From NCBI GenBank assembly GCA_947474455.1, contig CANJIL010000009.1, forward strand, positions 24,341-88,340: 64,000 nucleotides of DNA, written 5' to 3'. The stretch comes from Hyphomonadaceae bacterium (GTDB taxonomy: Bacteria; Pseudomonadota; Alphaproteobacteria; Caulobacterales; Hyphomonadaceae). Below the pieces are notes generated by a model. The model saw only the letters and a list, made by a program, of their open reading frames with translations, did no database searches and was not told where the DNA came from. Position 1 is the first letter of the stretch, and each line of letters opens with the position of its first letter. The position numbers and the translations under genes are program-made. Of this stretch, positions 26,107 through 34,895 are shown piece by piece.

Positions 26107-27672
26107 CTATCGCGCAGGCGCCTGTTCCACCAGACCGAGACTGCGCGCCATGACATGGAAGATCTCGTTCTCCTCGACAGCGCCGGAGAACAGGTTGGCG
26201 CCCGGCCCGCCCGCGAAGATCGCAACGTCTTCCCCGCCATGCGTTTCCGACCCCAGTGGGACCAACGACTGCTGCAGGAAGCCAAGCGCCGTCGTGTCAA
26301 CGTTGGTGAGATCAGCGCGGTCGCAGAGATATTTGCCGTCATTCTGCGGCTTGCACACCGAGCCCGGACCGTTGGCGAAGGAAAGCGTGGTGTAGGGTTT
26401 TCCGTCGCGCGCCTTCACCGGCTCGTTGTTCTCTTTCACCAGACCGAGGATCGGATTCCCGCGCTGCGGATAGCCCTGAATGATCAGCGTGTGCGAGTGG
26501 TCCGCGGTCACGATGATCAGCGTGTCTTTCGGGTCGGTTGTCGCGACGGCAGCCGCGATCGCCTCGTCGAGCGCCTCGGCGTCGCCAAGCGCACGATGGG
26601 CGTCGCCTTCGTGCAAGGCATGATCGACACGGCCGCCTTCGACCATCATCACATAGCCATTCGGGTTGCGCGACAGGCGCGTGATCGCCGCCTTCGTCAT
26701 CTCGGCGATGGAGGGTTCACCCTTCCCGTCCCTGGCGCGGTCGAGTTCGTAGCGCATGTGTGAGGGCTCGAAGAGACCGAGGATCTGCCCGTCGCTGTTC
26801 CAGTTGAAGGCGTTGAAACCAGCGCGATCCGTCACGGCCGTGCGGTTCGGCGCTCCGGCTTTCCATTCTTCGACGAGATTGCGGCCATCCGTGCGATTGC
26901 CCTTCTGGTTGGGATATTCCGGGTCCATCATCGTGGCAGGCAGGAAGTTCGTCCGTCCACCGCCGAGGATGACGTCGAACCCGTTCCCATGCTTGCCCTG
27001 CCAGGCGATCAGGTCTGAGGCGATGTCAGTGCAGCCGGCGCCCTTTCCTGTGGGTGAGACATCTTTGTCGCTTTCCCAGTCACGCTCGGTCGTCTCGACA
27101 TAGGTCGCCGCGGGCGTCGCATGCGTGATCCGCGCCGTTGAAATGACGCCGGTGGCCATGCCGGCGTCTTCCGCGATCTCCCACAGGCTTGTGGTGCCGT
27201 TGGTCCTGGCGCTCGTGCAATCCTTGATGTTGGCGTTCTGCGTGATGCCCAGCGTGCCGTTGTAGGATTTGACGCCGGTCGTCATCGCGGTCGCCGTGGG
27301 CGCCGAATCCGCAACCTGGCTGTCATGGGTGTAGGTCTTAGAAAAGGCCGAGTACGGCAGCTTTTCCATCGCAAGCTGGTAGCTCTCGCCATCGAGGCCC
27401 TTCTGCTGCCCTGCATAAATCCGCGTCGCTGTGATGGTGGAGATGCCCATGCCGTCGCCGATGAAAAGGATCACGTTCTTCGCGCGCTGTCCGCCGCGTT
27501 CAGCCGCCCGCGTCGCAACAGCGTTGTGGCCTTTCACGTAATAGCTGTCCTGCGCCTGAACCGGCGTGACCGCGTTGTGCGTAGATTGGGATATCGTCGC
27601 ACAGGCTGCAGCAGCCAATGCGGCCACAGATGCCGCAAGCACAGTCCGGATCACGAAAGTCTCCCGCGCCAC
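26107..27672 (-). CDS. Alkaline phosphatase, PhoA family
   Basis: Exported phosphomonoesterase. 521 residues; N-terminal signal (VIRTVLAASVAALAAAACA), possibly cut after AQ or lipidated at the Cys. Metal and active-site motifs: NVILFIGDGMGISTITATRI, the nucleophile Ser in VADSAPTATAMTTGVK, HATPAATYVETTERDWESD, MVEGGRVDHALHEGDAHRALGD (metal ligands), IIVTADHSHTL, and near the end SETHGGEDVAIFAGGPGA. The first residue may be ATG a few codons in. It suggests phosphate scavenging; no Pho box was identified. A lipoprotein gene follows on the same strand. Confidence 0.95.
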   Translation of the reverse strand: MARETFVIRTVLAASVAALAAAACATISQSTHNAVTPVQAQDSYYVKGHNAVATRAAERGGQRAKNVILFIGDGMGISTITATRIYAGQQKGLDGESYQLAMEKLPYSAFSKTYTHDSQVADSAPTATAMTTGVKSYNGTLGITQNANIKDCTSARTNGTTSLWEIAEDAGMATGVISTARITHATPAATYVETTERDWESDKDVSPTGKGAGCTDIASDLIAWQGKHGNGFDVILGGGRTNFLPATMMDPEYPNQKGNRTDGRNLVEEWKAGAPNRTAVTDRAGFNAFNWNSDGQILGLFEPSHMRYELDRARDGKGEPSIAEMTKAAITRLSRNPNGYVMMVEGGRVDHALHEGDAHRALGDAEALDEAIAAAVATTDPKDTLIIVTADHSHTLIIQGYPQRGNPILGLVKENNEPVKARDGKPYTTLSFANGPGSVCKPQNDGKYLCDRADLTNVDTTALGFLQQSLVPLGSETHGGEDVAIFAGGPGANLFSGAVEENEIFHVMARSLGLVEQAPAR

Positions 27673-27750
27673 TTCAGAATTGCGCGGAACCTAGTCCAGT
27701 GATGCGACAGTTCCGAGTCGCTTCTTTCCGGCGGATTCCGCCCGGCTGGA

Positions 27751-27781
27751 TAAAACAATCCCCGGAGCTGACGCCCCGGGG
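27751..27781 (-). terminator. Terminator after the MipZ-like gene
   Basis: Read on the minus strand, a CCCCGG/CCGGGG stem (27776-27781 with 27760-27765, a 10-base loop) is followed by ATTGTTTTA. It lies 28 bp after the stop of the minus-strand ATPase gene. Confidence 0.6.
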
Positions 27782-27808
27782 CCGAGTGCGAGGCTCGTCA
27801 ATAAGAGA

Positions 27809-28600
27809 TCAGGCCGCCTGCGACAGCTGCTGGCGCGCGGGCGCACGGTCGATCAGCGCCAGTAGCGACCGCACTTCCGAACGGCCGGAAAGTTCGCTCA
27901 TGGTCAGCTTGCCGTCGGCCGGGGTGTCGAAAACGGTGCGGCCTTCGAGGGCCAGGGCGCGATGGACAACACGGTCACGCAGACGCCATACGGCTTCGAA
28001 GCCGACTTCCTTGGCTAAGTCAGCCATGCGGTCATTGATCACCCCGCCGATCTTGGACGGCAACGAAGAAACGCGGTTCATCACGACGTGCCAACGCTGG
28101 ACCGGCAGGCCGGCGCGCTTGCGGTCGAACCGCACGGTTTCGATCATTTCGCGATAGTTGATACGGGGCGCGGCCGCCGAACCGACCGGGGCGAACAGGC
28201 CATGCATGTCGGACGGGCTTTCGTTCATCGGCGTCAGGATCACATCGGCCAGTAGGTGGGCCTCTGCATCCTCCGCCAGGTTTCCCGAGGAAGTGTCGAT
28301 GATCATGAGGTCGTAGCCATCCATCCGCGCCATGCGGATCAGCGGCTCAAGACGGCCGGAATGCTTGGGTTTGGCGCCCCCCCGGACGTCCTGTTCCAGA
28401 TCCATGAGCATCACATGATCAGGGCTTTGGAGGCGTGAAGCGCGCCGGAGTGTCAGAAAACTGGACAGGTTTCGCGTGTTGAGATCAAGGTCGAGGCTCG
28501 CCACCCGGAGGCCGTACTTGACCGCCGCGACGCCCAGAAGTGAGGCAACGGTGGTCTTACCCGTACCGCCTTTGAAACCGCTGATGGTAACAACCTGCAT
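27809..28600 (-). CDS. ParA-superfamily ATPase, MipZ-like
   Basis: 263 residues from ATG 28600, behind GGAGGG. Deviant Walker [14 protein letters not shown] near the N-terminus, [16 protein letters not shown] (Walker A' region), [21 protein letters not shown] (Walker B), [10 protein letters not shown], then the segments that resemble Mip[10 protein letters not shown] and [22 protein letters not shown]. MipZ forms a gradient from the cell poles and keeps FtsZ at midcell. Whether this is the true MipZ or a paralogue cannot be settled here, because the gene shows some divergence (for instance the second lysine environment and the C-terminal part). Its placement next to chvIG, head-to-head with 220 bp between, is unexpected. 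Possible other roles: positioning of protein complexes or replicons. Confidence 0.7.
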   Translation of the reverse strand: MQVVTISGFKGGTGKTTVASLLGVAAVKYGLRVASLDLDLNTRNLSSFLTLRRASRLQSPDHVMLMDLEQDVRGGAKPKHSGRLEPLIRMARMDGYDLMIIDTSSGNLAEDAEAHLLADVILTPMNESPSDMHGLFAPVGSAAAPRINYREMIETVRFDRKRAGLPVQRWHVVMNRVSSLPSKIGGVINDRMADLAKEVGFEAVWRLRDRVVHRALALEGRTVFDTPADGKLTMSELSGRSEVRSLLALIDRAPARQQLSQAA

Positions 28601-28820
28601 GGAACCCTCCATCACGTTGCGGGAAGCGGAATTCCGGTACCCACGTTGGCATCCCCGCCAGCCTTCCCGTGTCTGGGGTGGTTCAATTCGCGTGCCAGAC
28701 GAGCGAGGGAGCGCGAATCTCGGTGCAGACAAGCGTTCTCGGGCACTTGCCCTTGCGCCCGCACGCCCCGATTATGGCAAAACGCATCGCGGCGGGACGC
28801 CCGCCAGGAGAATAACGGAT

Positions 28821-29516
28821 ATGGCCACCATCGCCCTCGTGGACGACGACGAGAACATTGTTGAGGCGCTGACTGCCTTCTTTGAGGCCGAGGGTTATCA
28901 GGTGCGCGCCTATCACGACGGGGCGTCCGCCCTAGCCGGCCTGTCCGAGACGCCGCCCGACATCGCCATCCTCGATGTTAAGATGCCGAAGATGGACGGC
29001 ATGGAGCTGCTGCGGAAACTCCGCCAGACCTCGAACCTCCCGGCAATCTTCCTGACCTCGAAGGATGACGAGATCGACGAGGTGGTCGGCTTCAACATCG
29101 GCGCAGACGACTTCATCCGGAAACCGTGCTCCACCCGCCTTCTTGGTGAACGCGTGAAGGCCATCCTGCGCCGGTCGCGCGGCGCGGCCGGCGGTCCGGA
29201 AGACGGGGACAAGAAGCCGATCGTGCGCGGCCGCCTCACGCTCGACCCGAATCGCCATGCCTGCCAGTGGGACGGGAAGGTCGTGCGCCTTACAGTCACC
29301 GAATTCCTGATCCTGCAGGCCCTGGCCACCCGCCCTGGTTATGTGAAAAGCCGCGACCAGCTGATGGACGCCGCCTACGACGATCAAGTTTATGTCGACG
29401 ACCGCACCATCGACAGCCACATAAAGCGGCTGCGCAAGAAGTTCCGCGATCTCGACGACAACTTTGATTCGATCGAGACGCTGTACGGCGTGGGGTACCG
29501 CTATAAGGAAGCCTGA
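28821..29516 (+). CDS. chvI: Response regulator ChvI
   Basis: OmpR-type regulator paired with ChvG. Receiver domain with Asp pair VDDDEN and the phospho-acceptor at D52 ([13 protein letters not shown]), K near residue 102 ([11 protein letters not shown]), then a winged-helix domain ([51 protein letters not shown]). 231 residues from ATG 28821, AGGAG upstream. The family controls acid and envelope stress, exopolysaccharide and membrane-protein genes. It is followed after 22 bp by chvG. Confidence 0.95.
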   Translation: MATIALVDDDENIVEALTAFFEAEGYQVRAYHDGASALAGLSETPPDIAILDVKMPKMDGMELLRKLRQTSNLPAIFLTSKDDEIDEVVGFNIGADDFIRKPCSTRLLGERVKAILRRSRGAAGGPEDGDKKPIVRGRLTLDPNRHACQWDGKVVRLTVTEFLILQALATRPGYVKSRDQLMDAAYDDQVYVDDRTIDSHIKRLRKKFRDLDDNFDSIETLYGVGYRYKEA

Positions 29517-29538
29517 CACATCGGCGAGCCCGCTGGTC

Positions 29539-31185
29539 ATGCCGGCGGCGCTCAGGCGAGACAGGGATGCGACGGCGAAGGCAGGCAGGGCCACAGCGCC
29601 CTCCAAGCCGCGCCCTCTGCTGCTGTCGCCGATCGCGCGCCTGATTCTTGCCTCGAACCTCGCCGGTCTCGTGATCCTGATCGCCGGCGCGCTGGTGCTG
29701 AACGAATTCCGCTCCAGCCTCGTCAACGCGCGCAAGGCCAGCCTCAGCGAGATGACGCAGCTCATATCCTCCTTCATCACCGACAACGCCACCTTCGACG
29801 ATCCGGCGATGCTCGACATCGTCAAGTTGTCGGACCAGCTGAAATCCATCCCGCTCACCAGCGCCACGCGCATCCGTGTCCACGACCCTCAGGGCGAACT
29901 GGTCGCCGACACCATGCTGCTGAAAGACGAGATCGAGCTGAGGGACCTGCCGGCAATCCGCGAGCCAAGCCCGTTCGAGCGTGCATGGCTCGACTTCGTC
30001 CGCCTCGCGAATCGCACGTTCGAAACCGTCAGCGCTGCTGGCCGCCAGCCGATTGCTGAAGCGCGATCGCTCGAGGAAGAAGTCGCCATGGCCCTCGGCG
30101 GCAATGCCGGCTTCTCCGAGCGCTTCGGCGATCAGGCCGAGCGCTTGCTGTCAGTCACCATGCCGATCACCAAGGTCGCGCGCGTGGTCGGCTCCATCAC
30201 GGTCGAAACCAGCGACGTCACGCAGATCATCGCGGATGAACGAGCGGCGCTCGTGCCGCTGATCATCGTTGCTGTGCTGGTGGCGATCATCACCGCAACG
30301 CTGCTGACGCTCGGCATCGCCCGGCCGCTGCGCAATCTGGCGCGCGCCTCCGACAAGGTCCGCACCGGCGCCACCGAACGGCTCGACCTGGGTAAGCTGC
30401 ACGACCGGAAGGACGAGATCGGTGACCTCGCCCGCGCCATGGAGGCGATGACCGAGGCGCTCTATGTCCGCATCCAGGAGAACGAACGCTTCGCCGCCGA
30501 CGTCGCGCACGAACTCAAGAACCCTCTCACGTCCATCCGCTCGGCGGTCGAGACTTCGCAGGTCGTGCAGGACCCAGCCGTCCGCGACCGCATGCGCGAC
30601 GTCATCGCACGCGATGTCGTCCGCCTCGACCGCTTGATTTCGGACATCTCGAACCTTTCCCGCCTCGAAGCAGAGATCGTGCGGGAAAAGCTTGTCCCCG
30701 TGAACATGGCGCGGCTGCTGGAAGACATCGTCTCCATCTACGCCGATACCAAGACGGAAACAGGGGCGCGCGTCACGCTGGCGGCGCAGCCGGGTGACTA
30801 CAGCGTTATGGGACGCGAAGGGCCGCTCGCGCAGGTTATACGCAATCTCATCGAGAATGCGCGCTCGTTCTCTCCGCCGAACGGACTGGTCACTGTCACA
30901 TTGTCGCGCCTCACCTCTCCGCGAGGGCCAGCGGTTCGCGTGACAGTGGAAGACGAAGGCCCCGGCGTGCCCCCCGACAAACTTGAAAAGATTTTCCAGC
31001 GTTTCTACACAGATCGGCCCAAGGGCGCGAAGTTCGGAAATAATTCAGGTTTGGGGCTTTCTATCGTTCGCCAGATCACTGAAACCCACCGGGGCGCCGT
31101 ATGGGCGGAGAACCGCATGATCGACGGTAAAATCGCAGGGGCCCGTTTCATCGTCGACCTGCCGCCTGCGCCGCTGAATATCTGA
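29539..31185 (+). CDS. chvG: Sensor histidine kinase ChvG
   Basis: Inner-membrane kinase, 548 residues from ATG 29539. Two membrane segments: IARLILASNLAGLVILIAGA near residue 40 and ALVPLIIVAVLVAIITATLL near residue 240, with a periplasmic sensor between. Then HAMP (ARPLRNLARASDKVRTGATE), the dimerisation box with H324 in FAADVAHELKNPLTSIRS, and ATPase motifs (N-box IRNLIENARSF, G1 VEDEGPGVP, F-box IFQRFYT, G2 GLGLSIVRQI). In rhizobia and Brucella the periplasmic repressor ExoR controls the homologue; no exoR is present here. A longer frame overlaps chvI and is not needed. An hprK gene, commonly next in this locus, is absent. Confidence 0.94.
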   Translation: MPAALRRDRDATAKAGRATAPSKPRPLLLSPIARLILASNLAGLVILIAGALVLNEFRSSLVNARKASLSEMTQLISSFITDNATFDDPAMLDIVKLSDQLKSIPLTSATRIRVHDPQGELVADTMLLKDEIELRDLPAIREPSPFERAWLDFVRLANRTFETVSAAGRQPIAEARSLEEEVAMALGGNAGFSERFGDQAERLLSVTMPITKVARVVGSITVETSDVTQIIADERAALVPLIIVAVLVAIITATLLTLGIARPLRNLARASDKVRTGATERLDLGKLHDRKDEIGDLARAMEAMTEALYVRIQENERFAADVAHELKNPLTSIRSAVETSQVVQDPAVRDRMRDVIARDVVRLDRLISDISNLSRLEAEIVREKLVPVNMARLLEDIVSIYADTKTETGARVTLAAQPGDYSVMGREGPLAQVIRNLIENARSFSPPNGLVTVTLSRLTSPRGPAVRVTVEDEGPGVPPDKLEKIFQRFYTDRPKGAKFGNNSGLGLSIVRQITETHRGAVWAENRMIDGKIAGARFIVDLPPAPLNI

Positions 31186-31251
31186 TCGCTATTGACCCCG
31201 AAACAAACGAGTCCTCACCATGGGATGCTGGGATATGCGGGAGTGTTTCCA

Positions 31252-31656
31252 ATGATCGGTTTGGTCGTGGTCACGCACGGCCGGTTGGCCGAGGAGTTCA
31301 TTGCCGCCGCCGAACATGTCGTTGGCCGGCTGGACAATGCTCGTGCGATTTCAATCGGTCCCGATGACGACATGGACATGCGCCGCAAGGAAATCATTGC
31401 AGCCGCTAAGGCGTCGGATGTCGGGTCAGGCGTGATCATCCTCACCGACATGTTCGGCGGCACGCCGTCAAACCTGGCCATTTCAGTCATGGGCGGGGCG
31501 AAGATCGAAGTGATCGCCGGCGTCAACCTGCCGATGCTGATCAAGCTCGCCGAGGTGCGCGGCAAGCTGCCCATCGCCGAAGCGGCGCTGGCGGCGCAGG
31601 AAGCTGGACGCAAATACATCTCTGTCGCCTCCACCCTGCTGCAGCGGGCCGAGTGA
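31252..31656 (+). CDS. PTS EIIA-Man-type regulatory protein
   Basis: 134 residues from ATG 31252 (GGGAG upstream). MIGLVVVTHGRLAEEF with the phosphorylated His at residue 9, VILTDMFGGTPSNLA (substrate/phosphate loop), and IEVIAGVNLPMLIKL. Its IIB/IIC partners are not present, so this is a regulatory rather than transport PTS, as in other alphaproteobacteria where EIIA-Man and HPr act with EI-Ntr. It follows chvG by 66 bp and precedes HPr by 13 bp. Confidence 0.93.
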   Translation: MIGLVVVTHGRLAEEFIAAAEHVVGRLDNARAISIGPDDDMDMRRKEIIAAAKASDVGSGVIILTDMFGGTPSNLAISVMGGAKIEVIAGVNLPMLIKLAEVRGKLPIAEAALAAQEAGRKYISVASTLLQRAE

Positions 31657-31669
31657 GCGCTTTCGTCCG

Positions 31670-31948
31670 ATGACCGACAAATGGTCCAGCAGCGCCGAAC
31701 TCGTGAACCAGCGCGGACTCCATGCGCGTGCATCTGCCGCCTTCGCACGCGAGGCCTCGAAATACGACGCCAGGATTACGGTCCGCTATGACGGCATGAG
31801 CGCAAGCGCCGCCTCGATCATGGACCTCTTGATGCTCGGCGCCCGTTTCGGTCAGACCGTCGAGATCGACGCCGAAGGCCGCGAGGCCCGCGAAGCGCTC
31901 GACGCCCTGTGCAACCTTATCGGCCGCAAGTTCGACGAAAAAGAATAG
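31670..31948 (+). CDS. ptsH: HPr phosphocarrier protein
   Basis: 92 residues, 13 bp after EIIA-Man. The catalytic His is H18 in NQRGLHARASAAFAREA, and the regulatory Ser region is SAASIMDLLMLGAR, with S49 at the position of Ser46 in other HPr proteins. Ser phosphorylation needs HPr kinase, but no hprK is in this window. It presumably receives phosphate from EI-Ntr (not here) and passes it to EIIA. The next gene is on the opposite strand. Confidence 0.94.
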   Translation: MTDKWSSSAELVNQRGLHARASAAFAREASKYDARITVRYDGMSASAASIMDLLMLGARFGQTVEIDAEGREAREALDALCNLIGRKFDEKE

Positions 31949-31954
31949 GCCGGC

Positions 31955-32512
31955 CTACTGGCCGGAAAGCCTGCCGGGCGGGCGGCCCCCCGGCGGCGGA
32001 CCACGTCCGTTGTCGCCATTCGCCTGCTCGCCGGGCCGGGTCATCGGCTTCACCAGGTCCGCAAACGTCAGCTCGCCAGCAGGCTGGATCTGTCCGGCTA
32101 GCCGCCTCAACCCGGCAGCGAACTCCGCCCGCGTGACGGAGCGGTCGAGATCGATGTCGAAGGTCATGGCGTTGCTGAGGACATCGCCCCCTCCGGTCAT
32201 CAGGTCGGCCCAGTCGGTCTGCTCGAAGCCGGTGATGACGCCATCGCCGTTCTTGTCGACGATGGCAAACGCGCCCTCGGCGCCTGCGTCCATCTCTTCG
32301 GTCGTGATCCGCCCATCGAAGTTCCGGTCGAAGCTGGCGAACACCAGCGCGGCAGGGCTCACCACCCTTACGCCCTCAGGCGCCCTGAAGACGCCCCCGG
32401 GAGACGGCGCGCCGGTCACGCGGTCGATGCGATCCACATCCTGGGCGAACGCCGGCAGGGCGCCCGCCAGCGTCAGACATCCACCAACCACGATCGCCAG
32501 ATAAGCCCGCAT
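31955..32512 (-). CDS. Secreted EF-hand protein
   Basis: 185 residues from ATG 32512: [20 protein letters not shown] with cleavage after AFA. Three EF-hand loops: [24 protein letters not shown] and [12 protein letters not shown], the last with R and S at usual ligand positions and so possibly weak. C-terminal tail is Gly/Pro-rich ([14 protein letters not shown]). Probably a periplasmic calcium-binding or calcium-buffering protein; role unknown. Convergent with ptsH, and divergent from ahcY. Confidence 0.85.
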   Translation of the reverse strand: MRAYLAIVVGGCLTLAGALPAFAQDVDRIDRVTGAPSPGGVFRAPEGVRVVSPAALVFASFDRNFDGRITTEEMDAGAEGAFAIVDKNGDGVITGFEQTDWADLMTGGGDVLSNAMTFDIDLDRSVTRAEFAAGLRRLAGQIQPAGELTFADLVKPMTRPGEQANGDNGRGPPPGGRPPGRLSGQ

Positions 32513-32671
32513 GCCAAAAACCTTTGTCATTTCCCCATTCGGGCTTGTCAGACGGCGCCTCTGTGGGCGCGCGAACGGCACTGTGGCGCGACAGCAACAG
32601 CACCGACAAGGGTCCAGTGACAGCAGATGGGGGCCAAACCGAGGCAAAGCGAGGGGAAACCGGCGAGCAGG

Positions 32672-32701
32672 AAATCATATAAAGATATCCTTATATGATT
32701 T
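32672..32701. promoter_or_regulatory. Near-perfect 30-bp palindrome, likely ahcY operator
   Basis: Centre GATATC (32684-32689) with arms that start AAATCATATAAA and end CTTATATGATTT; 14 of 15 base pairs are complementary. It lies 82 bp upstream of the ahcY start. Its AT-rich arms contrast with the surrounding DNA. The position fits an ArsR-family SahR-type operator for S-adenosylhomocysteine recycling genes, an inference from context and remembered motif, not a match I can verify. Confidence 0.65.
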
Positions 32702-32783
32702 GCCGGAGCGGCGAGCCGCTGCTATAGGCCTTCCGCGGGCAGCCGGACGGAGCCCGCCTCTGCAGGTTTCAAGGAGTGCCGCG

Positions 32784-34184
32784 ATGGCGTTCGACGATTT
32801 CAAGGTTGCGGATCTTTCCCTGGCTGACTGGGGCCGCAAGGAACTGACTATCGCGGAAACCGAAATGCCGGGCCTGATGGCCACGCGCGCCGAATACGGC
32901 AAGGCGCAGCCGCTGAAAGGCGCGCGCATCACCGGCTCGCTCCACATGACAATCCAGACCGGCGTTCTCATCGAAACGTTGAAGCATCTCGGCGCCGACG
33001 TGCGCTGGGCCTCGTGCAACATCTTCTCGACGCAGGATCACGCCGCCGCCGCCATCGCCAGAGCCGGCACCCCCGTCTTCGCCGTGAAAGGCGAGAACCT
33101 CGAAGAGTACTGGGACTACACCGACAGGATCTTTCAGTGGCCGGACGGCAGCTTCACCAACATGATTCTTGACGACGGCGGCGACGCCACCATGTATATC
33201 CTCATCGGCGCACGCGTCGAAGAGGGCGAGGCGGCTTTGATCGAGAAGCCGGAATCCGAGGAAGAAATCTACTTCTTCAAGCAGATCAAGAAACGCCTCG
33301 CCCAGTCGCCGGGCTGGTTCACGAAACAACGCCACGCAATCAAGGGCGTCACTGAGGAAACCACCACCGGCGTCAACCGCCTCTATCGGCTGATGGAAAA
33401 GGGCCACCTGCCCTTCCCCGCGATCAACGTGAACGACTCGGTCACCAAGTCGAAGTTCGACAACAAGTATGGCTGCAAGGAATCGCTGGTCGACGGCATC
33501 CGCCGCGCAACCGACACGATGATGGCCGGCAAGGTCGCTGTCGTGTGCGGCTATGGCGACGTCGGCAAGGGCTCGGCCGCATCGCTCCAGGGGGCAGGCG
33601 CCCGCGTCAAGGTCACTGAGATCGACCCGATCTGTGCGCTGCAGGCCTGCATGGACGGCTATGAGGTCGTCACGCTCGAAGACGTCGTGAAATCCGCCGA
33701 CATCTTCATCACCACCACCGGCAACAAGGACATCATCCGCCTCGAGCATATGCGCGAGATGAAGGACATGGCCATCGTCGGCAACATTGGCCATTTCGAC
33801 AACGAGATCCAGGTCGCCGCGCTCAAGAACTACCAGTGGGACAATATCAAGCCGCAGGTCGACATGATCAACTTCCCGGACGGGAAGCGTATGATCCTCC
33901 TGTCCGAAGGCCGCCTGCTCAACCTCGGCAACGCCACCGGCCACCCCAGCTTCGTGATGTCCGCGTCCTTCACCAACCAGACGCTCGCGCAGATCGAACT
34001 CTGGACCAACGGCAAGGCCTACGAGAACAAGGTCTACACCTTGCCCAAGAAGCTCGACGAGAAAGTCGCCAAGCTTCACCTCAACAAGCTGGGCGCGAAC
34101 CTCACCAAGCTCTCGGAAGACCAGGCCGCCTATATCGGCGTCACGCAGGAAGGTCCGTACAAGCCGGAACACTATCGCTACTAG
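32784..34184 (+). CDS. ahcY: S-adenosylhomocysteine hydrolase
   Basis: Splits S-adenosylhomocysteine to adenosine and homocysteine in the methyl cycle; NAD-dependent tetramer. 466 residues from ATG 32784 (AAGGAG upstream). Conserved: [91 protein letters not shown] (NAD), [10 protein letters not shown], and C-terminal PEHYRY. An intact terminator follows. The palindrome upstream marks regulation. It neighbours the HPr/EIIA genes as in many alphaproteobacteria. Confidence 0.98.
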   Translation: MAFDDFKVADLSLADWGRKELTIAETEMPGLMATRAEYGKAQPLKGARITGSLHMTIQTGVLIETLKHLGADVRWASCNIFSTQDHAAAAIARAGTPVFAVKGENLEEYWDYTDRIFQWPDGSFTNMILDDGGDATMYILIGARVEEGEAALIEKPESEEEIYFFKQIKKRLAQSPGWFTKQRHAIKGVTEETTTGVNRLYRLMEKGHLPFPAINVNDSVTKSKFDNKYGCKESLVDGIRRATDTMMAGKVAVVCGYGDVGKGSAASLQGAGARVKVTEIDPICALQACMDGYEVVTLEDVVKSADIFITTTGNKDIIRLEHMREMKDMAIVGNIGHFDNEIQVAALKNYQWDNIKPQVDMINFPDGKRMILLSEGRLLNLGNATGHPSFVMSASFTNQTLAQIELWTNGKAYENKVYTLPKKLDEKVAKLHLNKLGANLTKLSEDQAAYIGVTQEGPYKPEHYRY

Positions 34185-34210
34185 GCAGCGTGAAACTGAA
34201 GTGAATTGCG

Positions 34211-34240
34211 AAGGGGCTGACAGAATAGTCAGCCCTTTTC
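34211..34240 (+). terminator. Terminator after ahcY
   Basis: Stem GGGCTGAC (34214-34221) with GTCAGCCC (34228-34235), six-base loop, then TTTT. Confidence 0.85.
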
Positions 34241-34382
34241 GTATCACGACTCGTCCTGCGTTCACTGAACGAAAGCAAGATCAGAGACTCATACTGCGGA
34301 GCGTGGGATGGACTATCACCTCGTCTAAAATGTCACGACGGCTGGGCCATCGGGTCGGTCCTTTGCATTTATAGTTTTCGGT

Positions 34383-34820
34383 TTGATCGTGACGGCGGTT
34401 TCGGACTTCGTCGTCTTCAGGCCTCAACCAGCGGATCCGCGAAAGCCAGGCAGTACCGACATTCCTTCAGCTGGACTGCGAGGCTGGGCCCTCTTTGTCG
34501 TCGGTGAAATCTTCGCGCTGTTTTCGTCGTGGGGAACCTTTAGAAATCGTGGTGAGCTTGTTGCTGCCGCCGAGCGCGGCGACTGCAAGGTGATTCCAGG
34601 GCCTGTTTGGGATTTCGTCCGCCTCCGTGGCAGCGGAAGCCAGCCCTTGGCAGTCGATTGCGTCTATTTCAAATACTCGGATTTCCGGATGACCGGCGCA
34701 TTCAATCATTCCGCCGGATATGGCGGCCCGATAGAACCTGATTGTCCGACTGGGATTTGCTATGTCGCCGGCGAAGAATTGGGCGACAACCGGATCCTTC
34801 AATTGCAAGTCGCGTCCTAG
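34383..34820 (+). CDS. Conserved hypothetical protein, possibly 5'-disrupted
   Basis: 145 residues from TTG 34383. The frame continues upstream (GRSFAFIVFGLIVTAVSD makes a membrane segment) but meets TAA at about 34326, six codons after ATG 34308, so the true start is unclear and the gene may be truncated. The main body has RGDCKVIPGPVWDFV, then VYFKYSDFRMTGAFNHSAGYGGPI and PTGICYV: an F.YSD....FN....GGPI pattern I remember from small membrane-anchored proteins of unknown function. Convergent with the CoA ligase. No neighbour gives a clue. Confidence 0.55.
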   Translation: MIVTAVSDFVVFRPQPADPRKPGSTDIPSAGLRGWALFVVGEIFALFSSWGTFRNRGELVAAAERGDCKVIPGPVWDFVRLRGSGSQPLAVDCVYFKYSDFRMTGAFNHSAGYGGPIEPDCPTGICYVAGEELGDNRILQLQVAS

Positions 34821-34895
34821 TCTCGATACCGGGCTCGACGTCGGTCCTGCATCGGCGGGGTAAAAATTTCACCGCCGCCGAAATAGAGCAGGAAA

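Noticed and set aside
32702..32783. SAH riboswitch before ahcY
   Set aside because: I looked for the conserved SAH riboswitch core and did not find it in the leader; the palindrome at 32672 is the more credible control element.
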